In this document: positions 58,431 to 64,000 of the stretch, piece after piece
How positions within the stretch are numbered: the first letter of the stretch is position 1
Layout: each line of letters begins with the position of its first letter
Source: Pseudomonadota bacterium
Lineage (GTDB): Bacteria > Bdellovibrionota > Bacteriovoracia > Bacteriovoracales > Bacteriovoracaceae
Length of the DNA: 64,000 bases
Direction of reading: 5' to 3'
Assembly (NCBI GenBank): GCA_027487515.1
Contig: JAIYDL010000019.1
Coordinates: 62,001 to 126,000 of the forward strand
The notes under the pieces: generated by a model
The model's input: the letters and a program-made list of their open reading frames with translations, nothing else
What the model was told of the DNA's origin: nothing
The model's database searches: none
Program-made: the position numbers and the translations under genes

Positions 58431-58488
58431 CCTCCGGGGTGGCGCCTCCGGGGCCTTCCCCTGACTGACTGACTGACTGACTGACTGA
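58431..58488. repeat. (CTGA)7 tetranucleotide repeat with adjacent GC-rich hairpins
   Basis: Seven perfect copies of CTGA at 58461-58488, preceded by two copies of CCTCCGGGG (58431-58439 and 58445-58453) and by GGGGCCTTCCCC (58450-58461). It lies between the transglutaminase-elicitor-like gene and the next gene, 92 nt before ATG 58580. Such repeats slip during replication and, near a promoter, could switch expression; the GC-rich part may also be a terminator without T-run. Confidence 0.75.
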
Positions 58489-58579
58489 CCCACAGACACC
58501 CCTGAAAATTCTACCTTCCCTACACCCGCGACTCCGAGAGAGGGGTATGATGCCTCTACTATTTCTACCGGAGACACGC

Positions 58580-59107
58580 ATGAAATTTTACTCCAATCCT
58601 TTGGCCCTCTTGGGCATCACATTCTTCGCGGCTTCAGTGCAGGCCCAGGTGGTTGAGACTTCTCAGATCTCACGCTTCGAAGGGCTGCAACAAGTCTTCG
58701 AGCAGGCGGCGAGGCCCGAGATCGCAAACCTTTTGGATCGACCCATGGCCGGCCGCTGCTTCATGAGCACAGAACCCAATGCCCCAGTGGGATCGGTCCT
58801 TCTCCTCCGGGCCGCTCGCTCCACCACTACGAATTCTGGCCCTCTCGAGGCCCCGAAGTATGAAGTGTTCACCGTCGGTACTCGCTCTGCGCAAGGAGTG
58901 GACAAGCTAACGACTCAAGAAATTCGCGCGATGGCGATGAGTGTCCCCGCTCAGCTGATCGCAGAGGGTGTCCGGCAGTATGAGTTCTCTGACGGGCAAG
59001 GGTACAGCTCAGAGATGCGGGAGACTCCACAGGAGGTCATCATGCGCTTCACTGTCCCCGAGCTCTGGAGCGTCGTTTGCTCTTGGAGCAAGGGCCCGAA
59101 ATCCTAG
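58580..59107 (+). CDS. Small exported protein of unknown function
   Basis: 175 residues; CCGGAG lies before ATG 58580, and the N-terminus MKFYSNPLALLGITFFAASVQA is a signal peptide. An upstream in-frame ATG (58547) is not supported by a ribosome-binding site. Mature part of mixed alpha/beta nature with two Cys (GRCFMS, VVCSWS) that may pair. No family recognised. It is in the same orientation as the ClpP-like gene that follows. Confidence 0.65.
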   Translation: MKFYSNPLALLGITFFAASVQAQVVETSQISRFEGLQQVFEQAARPEIANLLDRPMAGRCFMSTEPNAPVGSVLLLRAARSTTTNSGPLEAPKYEVFTVGTRSAQGVDKLTTQEIRAMAMSVPAQLIAEGVRQYEFSDGQGYSSEMRETPQEVIMRFTVPELWSVVCSWSKGPKS

Positions 59108-59174
59108 TCGAGCGCCGACCATTGCTTGGAAGAAAGGCTAACGTTTTTCAACTCACCGACCGCGGAGTACTTTT

Positions 59175-59786
59175 ATGAAAGTTCTGACTCTTGTTTTCAT
59201 GCTTTCTTCTCTCTCAGCTTTTGCCCAGGATCTGGCAACAAACTATACCTTCCGGGGCACCCATTATCAGATTGGCTACCAGCTTCGTCAGGGGTACCAA
59301 GAAGTGACTCTGGGAGGGAGTGTCCTCAGCGGCGTCGTGGAGAACCTGGAGGGAGTGAAGGAAGTTAGAAAACTTCTTCGTCCCGGTGTCGACATCCGTC
59401 TCGTCTTAAACAGCGGCGGCGGGTACATCGTTCAGTTTAACCGCCTCTTCCGGGCCCTCAAGAGGAACTGTGATTCGGCCACCACCAACTGCCGGATCAC
59501 AGCGATTGTTCCTTCGTATAATCACTGTGCTTCCGCCTGTGTGCCCTTGTTCATGGTCGGGGATGTTCGAAGAGCTGGGCGCTACGCCCGCTTCGGTCTT
59601 CACTCAGCCTCCGTTGTCCCTGGCGCTGTCCGGATCCCCCGCATGGCCCAGCAAGACTTGATCACGAAGGGCGTCGACGCCGATTGGCTCCAGGCGAATA
59701 AGCGCTTCTTTGATTCTCTCGAATTGACCTGGTTGGCCCCCCACCAGTTAGGAGGATCGAACATTGTCACGGAGATCGCAAACTAG
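59175..59786 (+). CDS. Exported ClpP/crotonase-like serine protease homologue
   Basis: 203 residues, with GCGGAG upstream of ATG 59175 and signal peptide MKVLTLVFMLSSLSAFA. IRLVLNSGGGYIVQFNRLF is the oxyanion-hole strand-loop of ClpP/SppA-like folds; CASACVPLFMVGDVRR holds the probable nucleophile S120; GLHSASV has the probable base H143. This is the group of periplasmic ClpP-like proteins (COG3904). A role in membrane-protein or signal-peptide degradation is possible; no partner is adjacent. Confidence 0.78.
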   Translation: MKVLTLVFMLSSLSAFAQDLATNYTFRGTHYQIGYQLRQGYQEVTLGGSVLSGVVENLEGVKEVRKLLRPGVDIRLVLNSGGGYIVQFNRLFRALKRNCDSATTNCRITAIVPSYNHCASACVPLFMVGDVRRAGRYARFGLHSASVVPGAVRIPRMAQQDLITKGVDADWLQANKRFFDSLELTWLAPHQLGGSNIVTEIAN

Positions 59787-59796
59787 CAGAACTGCG

Positions 59797-60543
59797 CTAG
59801 TAGATATTCTTCAGCTTAACTTCGGATAAGACGGCGTCGATGTTTTTCAAGAGCAGATCCTGGTTGATCATGCCCTTGCCCAACGAGTGCTCCCGCGGGG
59901 TGAGTTCCCGTTCAATCCCAACGGACTCTTTATTCACTTTTGTCGTGACCGAAGAAGTGTCGAGTTTCTTGACCTGGAAGTCGAACTTCAGGCGAAGGTT
60001 TTCTCCGACCATGGAAAAGGTGAGGAGAAGAGTTTCCACGTTGGCCATGTCTCTTGAAGCAGGAGGAAGGAGCTTGTACTCCACTCCTTTTTTACCGGCC
60101 TTATAGTCCTTGATTTTAAATCGATGGAAGGTGTCCATCAGGCCCAGCACCTTGGTGAAAAGAAAGTTCGGGTCAACCCGGACCTGCAGCTGGGTATCGT
60201 TGCAGTTTTTGCCAAAGGCGAGGTAGTAGCTGGAGCGTTTGTCTGTCACCGGCGCGTTGGGTCCGATAGGAAATTTGAAATGGAGTTCGGCCGTGGCCCC
60301 AGGGTTCAGCTCCCCAGATGGAAAGGTCTGGGTCTGCTCTGGTCTCAAGGCCCCTTCGGCGCGGGACTGAATCTTCTTAATCTCTGCGACCCCGAATGCG
60401 ACGCCAGTGCCCGTAAGGTCGACGGGCCCCGGACCGTGGTTTTTCACCCGTAGTGTCCCGCAGAGCACGTCCCCTTGTTGCCATGTCTCGCCGACGGTTT
60501 CAAGGTTCCACTCAAGGGGCTTATCAAAAAAAGTGCCTTTCAT
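59797..60543 (-). CDS. Hypothetical protein with arrestin/Ig-like beta fold
   Basis: 248 residues from ATG 60543 (MKGTFFDKPLEW). There is no signal peptide. The first 160 residues look beta-sandwich-like (LCGTLRVKNHG, ELNPGATAELHFKFPI, SSYYLAFGKN), as in Spo0M/arrestin-type domains; the C-terminal 90 residues are charged. No ribosome-binding site is visible, and an intrinsic terminator ends 17 nt upstream of the start codon. A start at ATG 60600 would read through the terminator hairpin and lacks a ribosome-binding site too. Family assignment is tentative. Confidence 0.6.
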   Translation of the reverse strand: MKGTFFDKPLEWNLETVGETWQQGDVLCGTLRVKNHGPGPVDLTGTGVAFGVAEIKKIQSRAEGALRPEQTQTFPSGELNPGATAELHFKFPIGPNAPVTDKRSSYYLAFGKNCNDTQLQVRVDPNFLFTKVLGLMDTFHRFKIKDYKAGKKGVEYKLLPPASRDMANVETLLLTFSMVGENLRLKFDFQVKKLDTSSVTTKVNKESVGIERELTPREHSLGKGMINQDLLLKNIDAVLSEVKLKNIY

Positions 60544-60559
60544 TGGAGAGATCTCATGG

Positions 60560-60590
60560 AAAAAAAAAGGGGACCGAAAACTCGGTCCCC
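60560..60590 (-). terminator. Intrinsic terminator of the trypsin-like protease gene
   Basis: Minus strand GGGGACCGA, 4-nt loop, TCGGTCCCC (60569-60590, nine perfect pairs) followed by nine T (60560-60568). It lies 15 nt after the protease stop codon and 17 nt before the next gene's ATG. Confidence 0.85.
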
Positions 60591-60605
60591 TTTGGATCAT
60601 TAAAA

Positions 60606-61460
60606 TTAGCGCTGAAGCTCGCAGCCCGGACGATTAACGTCGATCTGGAAGTCAGGTGTGAGGCAAGTATAAGTCTGGTACGTCTGTTGACCGTAGCGGG
60701 CCCCGCGGCGGACGGTAACTTGGTTCGCCTCGTCAACTTCGCACGGATTGTTCATGGTGCACCGTGCACCGGACTCGTTGGAAGTGTTGTTGATCGCAAC
60801 AACCCGGCGCTCGCCACGAGCGATGATCGGTGACCCTGAGGTTCCGCCGATGGTGTCACAGCCTGGGGTGTACCGAACAGAATCGGTGAACGTCCAACTG
60901 GCTTCCCGAATTTTGAACACGAAGCCATCGATGTCGCAGCTGTAGCCGCGGTCCCAGTAGCCTGAGACGATGTCGATCTGAGTGCCAGCGAGGGGGCGAG
61001 ACCCATCCAACAGGAGAGGGCGGATGTTCGCCCGGGCCAGGATTTGATTGAAGCTTTCGGAGAGCTCGTAGAAGGCGACGTCCGTTCCGGTCATGGTCGC
61101 GTAGAGGATCTTCGTTGCCTGCACCGTGGTGAGGCGCATGTTTTTATCATAGATGCGCATCGAGCGAGAGACGGTGCGGTTCACCCACACTTCACCGGGC
61201 TCGAGGAATCCCCCGCCTGGCTTCGAGATACAGTGACCGTTGGTCATCACGACGGCCTTGCTCGAGAGCGGCTGGCCATTGAAAGCGATGAGTGAGCCAG
61301 AGCAGTTCGAAAGTTTCACAATCCCTTCGAAGTCATAGTCAGCGTCGGTGGCAGAGAGTGCCTGTGTGTCGGTGCGCTCGAGAGCATTAAAGGGGGCCAC
61401 AGGAAAGGCCAGGGCGCCGGTCGTTGCGAAGGCAACGAGAAGGGAGACGAGAGTTTTCAA
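60606..61460 (-). CDS. Exported trypsin-like serine protease
   Basis: 284 residues. The start is TTG 61460: GAGGAGG lies 6 nt upstream and the protein then opens with a signal peptide (MKTLVSLLVAFATTGALA). The chymotrypsin-type triad is complete: H76 (VMTNGHCIS), D127 (MTGTDVAFYEL) and S208 (TIGGTSGSPII). Cys pairs (CSG, GYSCD, GCD, CTMNNPC, CLTP, GCELQ) suggest several disulphides. It is probably secreted or periplasmic. It ends with a strong intrinsic terminator. Confidence 0.9.
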   Translation of the reverse strand: MKTLVSLLVAFATTGALAFPVAPFNALERTDTQALSATDADYDFEGIVKLSNCSGSLIAFNGQPLSSKAVVMTNGHCISKPGGGFLEPGEVWVNRTVSRSMRIYDKNMRLTTVQATKILYATMTGTDVAFYELSESFNQILARANIRPLLLDGSRPLAGTQIDIVSGYWDRGYSCDIDGFVFKIREASWTFTDSVRYTPGCDTIGGTSGSPIIARGERRVVAINNTSNESGARCTMNNPCEVDEANQVTVRRGARYGQQTYQTYTCLTPDFQIDVNRPGCELQR

Positions 61461-61567
61461 AAGATCCTCCTCTGGATTTTTAAGAGGTTGAAGTCGTATC
61501 AAATCTAAGAGAGGGTGTCTTTTGCTGTAAGCCTTTTTTAGAATTTGATGAGGAGGGGATCCTCTTT

Positions 61568-62437
61568 TCATCCCGAAAGTCTCTCGTCTGTGCCAATGAC
61601 TCGGCGAAGCTCAAGCTTGAGCGTTGATCCACCTCCTGTTCCGGGACTGGTGAGCTGGTAATCGCCGCCGAACTTCCGAAGAAAAAGACCCATGAGAATG
61701 AGGCCCATACCATCTCCGGACTCTTCTTCGGTACCGGGGCGCGGTGAAGAGAGCTGCCGGTCGAACTCTTCGGCCGAGATTCCGACCCCGGAATCGATCA
61801 CCTGAACGACCACGGAGTGACCGGAGTCATGAACTCGCACCTCGACCTTCACCACTCCACCGCGGAAAGAGTACTTGGCTGCGTTTGACAGCGCAGTGGG
61901 AAGAATTCGCTCAAAAAGGGCCCTACGAGAACAGTGCACGTGGACCCCCACGGGGACATGGTCCTTGACCTCGAGCCGAAGGTCCTTCGGTCCGAAAACT
62001 GACCGGCCCTGGGATGCGATTTCCTTCAAGAGCTCCGTGACAGGAACTACTTCCGGAGTCATTGCTGAGGCTTCGCGCTGGGCCAGACCAAGGGAGCGCG
62101 CCCGTTCAAGGAGCTTTTTGGCCGCCGTCACATTGGCGCTCATCTTCCCTAGAGTCTGAAGCCGATCCTCTTCCTTAATCTTTCCTCCCGCCAAGAGATC
62201 CAGGTACAAACGAAGCGCCATCAGAGGGTTACCCAGGTCATGGGAGAGGGTTCTCCTGAGGACCTCTGAGAGCTCCCGCAGCTGCTTATTCTCGAGAGTC
62301 AGCTGATGGAGCTTCTCCTGGTTTCTCCGGAGATCGGCCTGGGGTCTTCGTCTTGTGAGAAACACTGAGAGAAGGGTTAAGGCGGCACCGGCGAGGAGCC
62401 CCGCGAGGCCAGAAAGGACCAAGTTCTGGGAGAGCAC
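61568..62437 (-). CDS. Sensor histidine kinase
   Basis: 289 residues. GTG start 62437 with GGGGG 5 nt upstream. One N-terminal transmembrane helix (LAGLLAGAALTLLSVFL), a short coiled linker, then HisKA with H66 in RTLSHDLGNPLMALRLYLDLL and a HATPase domain: TALSNAAKYS (N box), VIDSGVGIS (G1), GDGMGLILMGLFLRKFGG (G2), LTSPGTGGGSTLKLEL. There is no periplasmic sensor domain, so it senses within the membrane or cytoplasm, or through a partner. It begins 9 nt after phhA, so it is cotranscribed with it. No response regulator is adjacent. Confidence 0.92.
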   Translation of the reverse strand: MLSQNLVLSGLAGLLAGAALTLLSVFLTRRRPQADLRRNQEKLHQLTLENKQLRELSEVLRRTLSHDLGNPLMALRLYLDLLAGGKIKEEDRLQTLGKMSANVTAAKKLLERARSLGLAQREASAMTPEVVPVTELLKEIASQGRSVFGPKDLRLEVKDHVPVGVHVHCSRRALFERILPTALSNAAKYSFRGGVVKVEVRVHDSGHSVVVQVIDSGVGISAEEFDRQLSSPRPGTEEESGDGMGLILMGLFLRKFGGDYQLTSPGTGGGSTLKLELRRVIGTDERLSG

Positions 62438-62446
62438 ACCGTCCCC

Positions 62447-63238
62447 CTAGAGCTCTTCCCCAGCGGGTGAGAAGAGCGGTTCGAAGTCTCCGAGTTCTTT
62501 CGATTCCTCTAGTAAATGAACGAGGTTTCTATCCAAGATGCGGTAGAGGTCTGAGAAGCTATCGAGGACGTAGTAAAGAGGTTGCGGGATATCAATCCGG
62601 TAGGGGGTGCGGAGAGCTTTTAAGGGATCGAAGTCCTCGCGCTTAGGCCCCGCCGACTCCACGGACCAAACGGTTTCGTGGATCGAGGAGAGCATGCCTC
62701 CGCCGTAGGCGCGGACCCCGGAAGCGGTCTTCAGCAGCCCGAATTCGATGGTGAACCAGAAGAGCCGGAAGAGGCGGCGACGGTCTTTGGGAGAAATGGA
62801 AAGAGCGATCTTTCCGAATTCCTCCATGAAGTTCGCGTACTCGGAGAAGGTCAAGAGTGGGACATGGCCGTAGAACTCGTGGAAGATATCTGGCTCTTGG
62901 ATGTAGTCGAGTTCCTCGGGGGTCCGGATGAAGCTCGCGGCCGGGAACTTCTTATTTGCGAGGAGCGTGAAGAACTCTTTGGCCGGGATGAGGGCCGGGA
63001 CAATTTCCACCTCCCAACCGGTGAAGTCCCGGAGGCGAGCGTTGATTTCCGTGTGCTGGGGGACCCGGTCTTGAGAAAACTGAATCCGCTCTAGGCCCTC
63101 GAGGAATTCCGAAGAGGCGCGGGTCTGGACCGCTGCTGTCTGCCGGGTGAGGAGAGTGTTCCAAGTTTGGTTCTCCGCTCGCGTCCAGTCGATGACGCCG
63201 GCGGCATTGGGTTGCTTTGAGACGTAGGTTGTTTTCAT
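62447..63238 (-). CDS. phhA: Phenylalanine-4-hydroxylase
   Basis: 263 residues, matching bacterial PhhA. It hydroxylates Phe to Tyr using O2, Fe(II) and a tetrahydropterin. The iron ligands are H120 and H125 in DIFHEFYGHVPLL and E165 in FTIEFGLL. It starts at ATG 63238 (GGGAG upstream). Divergent from the methyltransferase gene; the shared region carries an inverted repeat (63272-63314) and a TATACT -10 (63264-63269, minus). Pterin supply could come from FolE, also encoded in this window. Confidence 0.95.
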   Translation of the reverse strand: MKTTYVSKQPNAAGVIDWTRAENQTWNTLLTRQTAAVQTRASSEFLEGLERIQFSQDRVPQHTEINARLRDFTGWEVEIVPALIPAKEFFTLLANKKFPAASFIRTPEELDYIQEPDIFHEFYGHVPLLTFSEYANFMEEFGKIALSISPKDRRRLFRLFWFTIEFGLLKTASGVRAYGGGMLSSIHETVWSVESAGPKREDFDPLKALRTPYRIDIPQPLYYVLDSFSDLYRILDRNLVHLLEESKELGDFEPLFSPAGEEL

Positions 63239-63271
63239 GGGCAGACTCCCTCTCCAGCTGGAGAGTATAAG

Positions 63272-63314
63272 AGAGAATAATTGCCGGCAACCGTGGTTTT
63301 GTAAATTATTCTCT
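63272..63314. promoter_or_regulatory. 11-bp perfect inverted repeat in the phhA control region
   Basis: AGAGAATAATT (63272-63282) and AATTATTCTCT (63304-63314) are exact inverted copies 21 nt apart; a 10-bp palindrome TTGCCGGCAA (63281-63290) sits between them. Position between divergent promoters suggests an operator for phhA and/or the methyltransferase gene. Confidence 0.55.
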
Positions 63315-63328
63315 GATAGCGTTAGACA

Positions 63329-63991
63329 ATGCGTGACCTCCTCCTCCAAGCCCTTGAGTCCACGGCCTCCGACCAAGTTGATCAAAAACTGGGGCTCGAC
63401 ATCGGCCCGATCGAAGAAGAGCTCCTGGCCCGCGCCCGGGCCCTGAGGCCTTCGGGGACCATGGCCAGCTTCGGTGAAGCACTTCACAAGGGCCATCAGA
63501 CTTGGGTTGGTCTCGATCCCCAGGTGCTGAATACCCCTTACTCTGAACTCCTCCGGCTCGTGCGAGGCCTGGCCCTGAGCCCCGGGGACCTGGTGATCGA
63601 CCTCGGTGCGGGGTATGGCCGACTAGGGCTCGTCCTGCGGGCCCTCCACCCCGACGTTCGTTTCCGAGGCTACGAGCTCGTCCACGAGAGGGTCGTCGAG
63701 GGGAACCGGGTTCTGCGCCGGCATGGCTGCACGACCGCGGAACTGGTGCTCCAGGATCTGACCGCCGATGATTTCTTCCTTCCGCCCGCCCAGTTCTACT
63801 TCCTCTACGACTACGGCAAGGTCGAGCACATCCGGCGAACTCTAAACCAGTTGGCGACCCTTGCGGATCACTCTCGGTTCACCGTCATCGCTCGCGGGAA
63901 AGGGTCGCGAAGCATCATCGACCTCGAGCACCCCTGGCTCTCCCGCACCGAAGGCCCAGTCGAGGACCACTACTCGGTTTACACCTTCTGA
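63329..63991 (+). CDS. SAM-dependent methyltransferase
   Basis: 220 residues. A helical N-terminal part is followed by a class I methyltransferase core: VIDLGAGYGRLGLVL (motif I, SAM loop), RGYELVHERVVEGN (acidic residue binding ribose) and FYFLYDYGKVEHIRR. The layout resembles histone-lysine DOT1-like or protein/rRNA N-methyltransferases (D-LG.G.G...), but the substrate is unknown. It is divergent from phhA. No clear Shine-Dalgarno lies before the ATG. Confidence 0.82.
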   Translation: MRDLLLQALESTASDQVDQKLGLDIGPIEEELLARARALRPSGTMASFGEALHKGHQTWVGLDPQVLNTPYSELLRLVRGLALSPGDLVIDLGAGYGRLGLVLRALHPDVRFRGYELVHERVVEGNRVLRRHGCTTAELVLQDLTADDFFLPPAQFYFLYDYGKVEHIRRTLNQLATLADHSRFTVIARGKGSRSIIDLEHPWLSRTEGPVEDHYSVYTF

Positions 63992-64000
63992 GGACAATCC

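Noticed and set aside
60542-60558. Five-codon mini-frame overlapping the ATG at 60543
   Set aside because: Too short and without a ribosome-binding site; no basis for translation coupling.
1-64000. CRISPR array, tRNA or rRNA genes, insertion sequences, prophage
   Set aside because: No spaced direct repeats, cloverleaf sequences, transposase or phage genes were recognised by eye; a tRNA-scan and profile search would settle it.

Overview
The window is a gene-dense stretch (about 68 protein genes, no rRNA or tRNA genes seen) of moderately high GC content from a Gram-negative bacterium. The two-membrane envelope is shown by a TonB-dependent receptor, many Sec signal peptides and lipoproteins, periplasmic alpha-2-macroglobulin and PBP1C. 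The unusual number of exported peptidases and small secreted proteins, the stand-alone receiver proteins, a CheY/STAS-CheX pair, a degenerate HD-GYP protein and a transglutaminase-elicitor-like protein resemble Bdellovibrionota (Bdellovibrio and relatives). That lineage is an inference from gene content; no rRNA is present to settle it.

Layout. 1-2563: tandem paralogues of an unknown exported family, the first cut by the window edge. 2579-6089 (minus): lytic transglycosylase, selD, mnmH, a lipoprotein and a Pro-rich exported protein. 6428-7663: CheY and a STAS-CheX phosphatase-like protein. 7962-13451: small and membrane proteins, EamA transporter, LdcA carboxypeptidase, a 722-residue exported unknown. 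13776-16236: ZnuD-like TonB receptor with a perfect operator palindrome, converging on a Fur/Zur regulator. 16354-25447: zinc protease, NAD(P)-binding protein, two paralogous EF-hand lipoproteins, a protein-glutaminase-like protein, a receiver protein, a 26-residue small ORF, FMN reductase, hemerythrin. 25482-29534: LysE/ArgO exporter, cyclophilin, second hemerythrin, S4 RNA-binding protein with a terminator in its leader, metzincin-like protease and several very small exported proteins. 29969-34103: folE, papain-like protease, and a divergent UmuD-like / UmuD-like-UmuC locus in which both UmuD-like proteins lack the catalytic dyad. 34296-43356: receiver, ArsC/Spx-like protein, M32 carboxypeptidase, zinc ribbon, ArfB, GIY-YIG, acyltransferase, HD-GYP-like, YgiQ, Uup. 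44293-52797: alpha-2-macroglobulin, pbpC and an M15 peptidase in one operon. 52850-63991: ABC-F protein, DUF1304, GDPD, GNAT, OmpR-type regulator, transglutaminase-elicitor-like protein, ClpP-like and trypsin-like exported proteases, histidine kinase, phhA and a methyltransferase.

Themes. (1) Cell-wall and envelope biology: lytic transglycosylase, LdcA, PBP1C, M15 peptidase, A2M. (2) Exported hydrolases of at least six families (gluzincin-like, metzincin-like, papain-like, trypsin-like, ClpP-like, M15), as expected for a predator or scavenger. (3) Translation and tRNA upkeep: selD/mnmH, ArfB, two ABC-F proteins. (4) Gene expression: several genes have a recognisable sigma70-type promoter whose -10 hexamer lies only 5-8 nt before the ATG and no Shine-Dalgarno sequence, which suggests leaderless mRNAs. 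Three other genes have an intrinsic terminator just upstream of their start codon. Several convergent gene pairs overlap at their 3' ends.

The most novel-looking items are the divergent, catalytically dead UmuD-like pair with its TACGnAAA repeat array, the 26-residue small ORF at 21237-21317, the structured leader of the S4-domain gene, the leaderless-promoter pattern, and the tandem exported paralogues at the window start.
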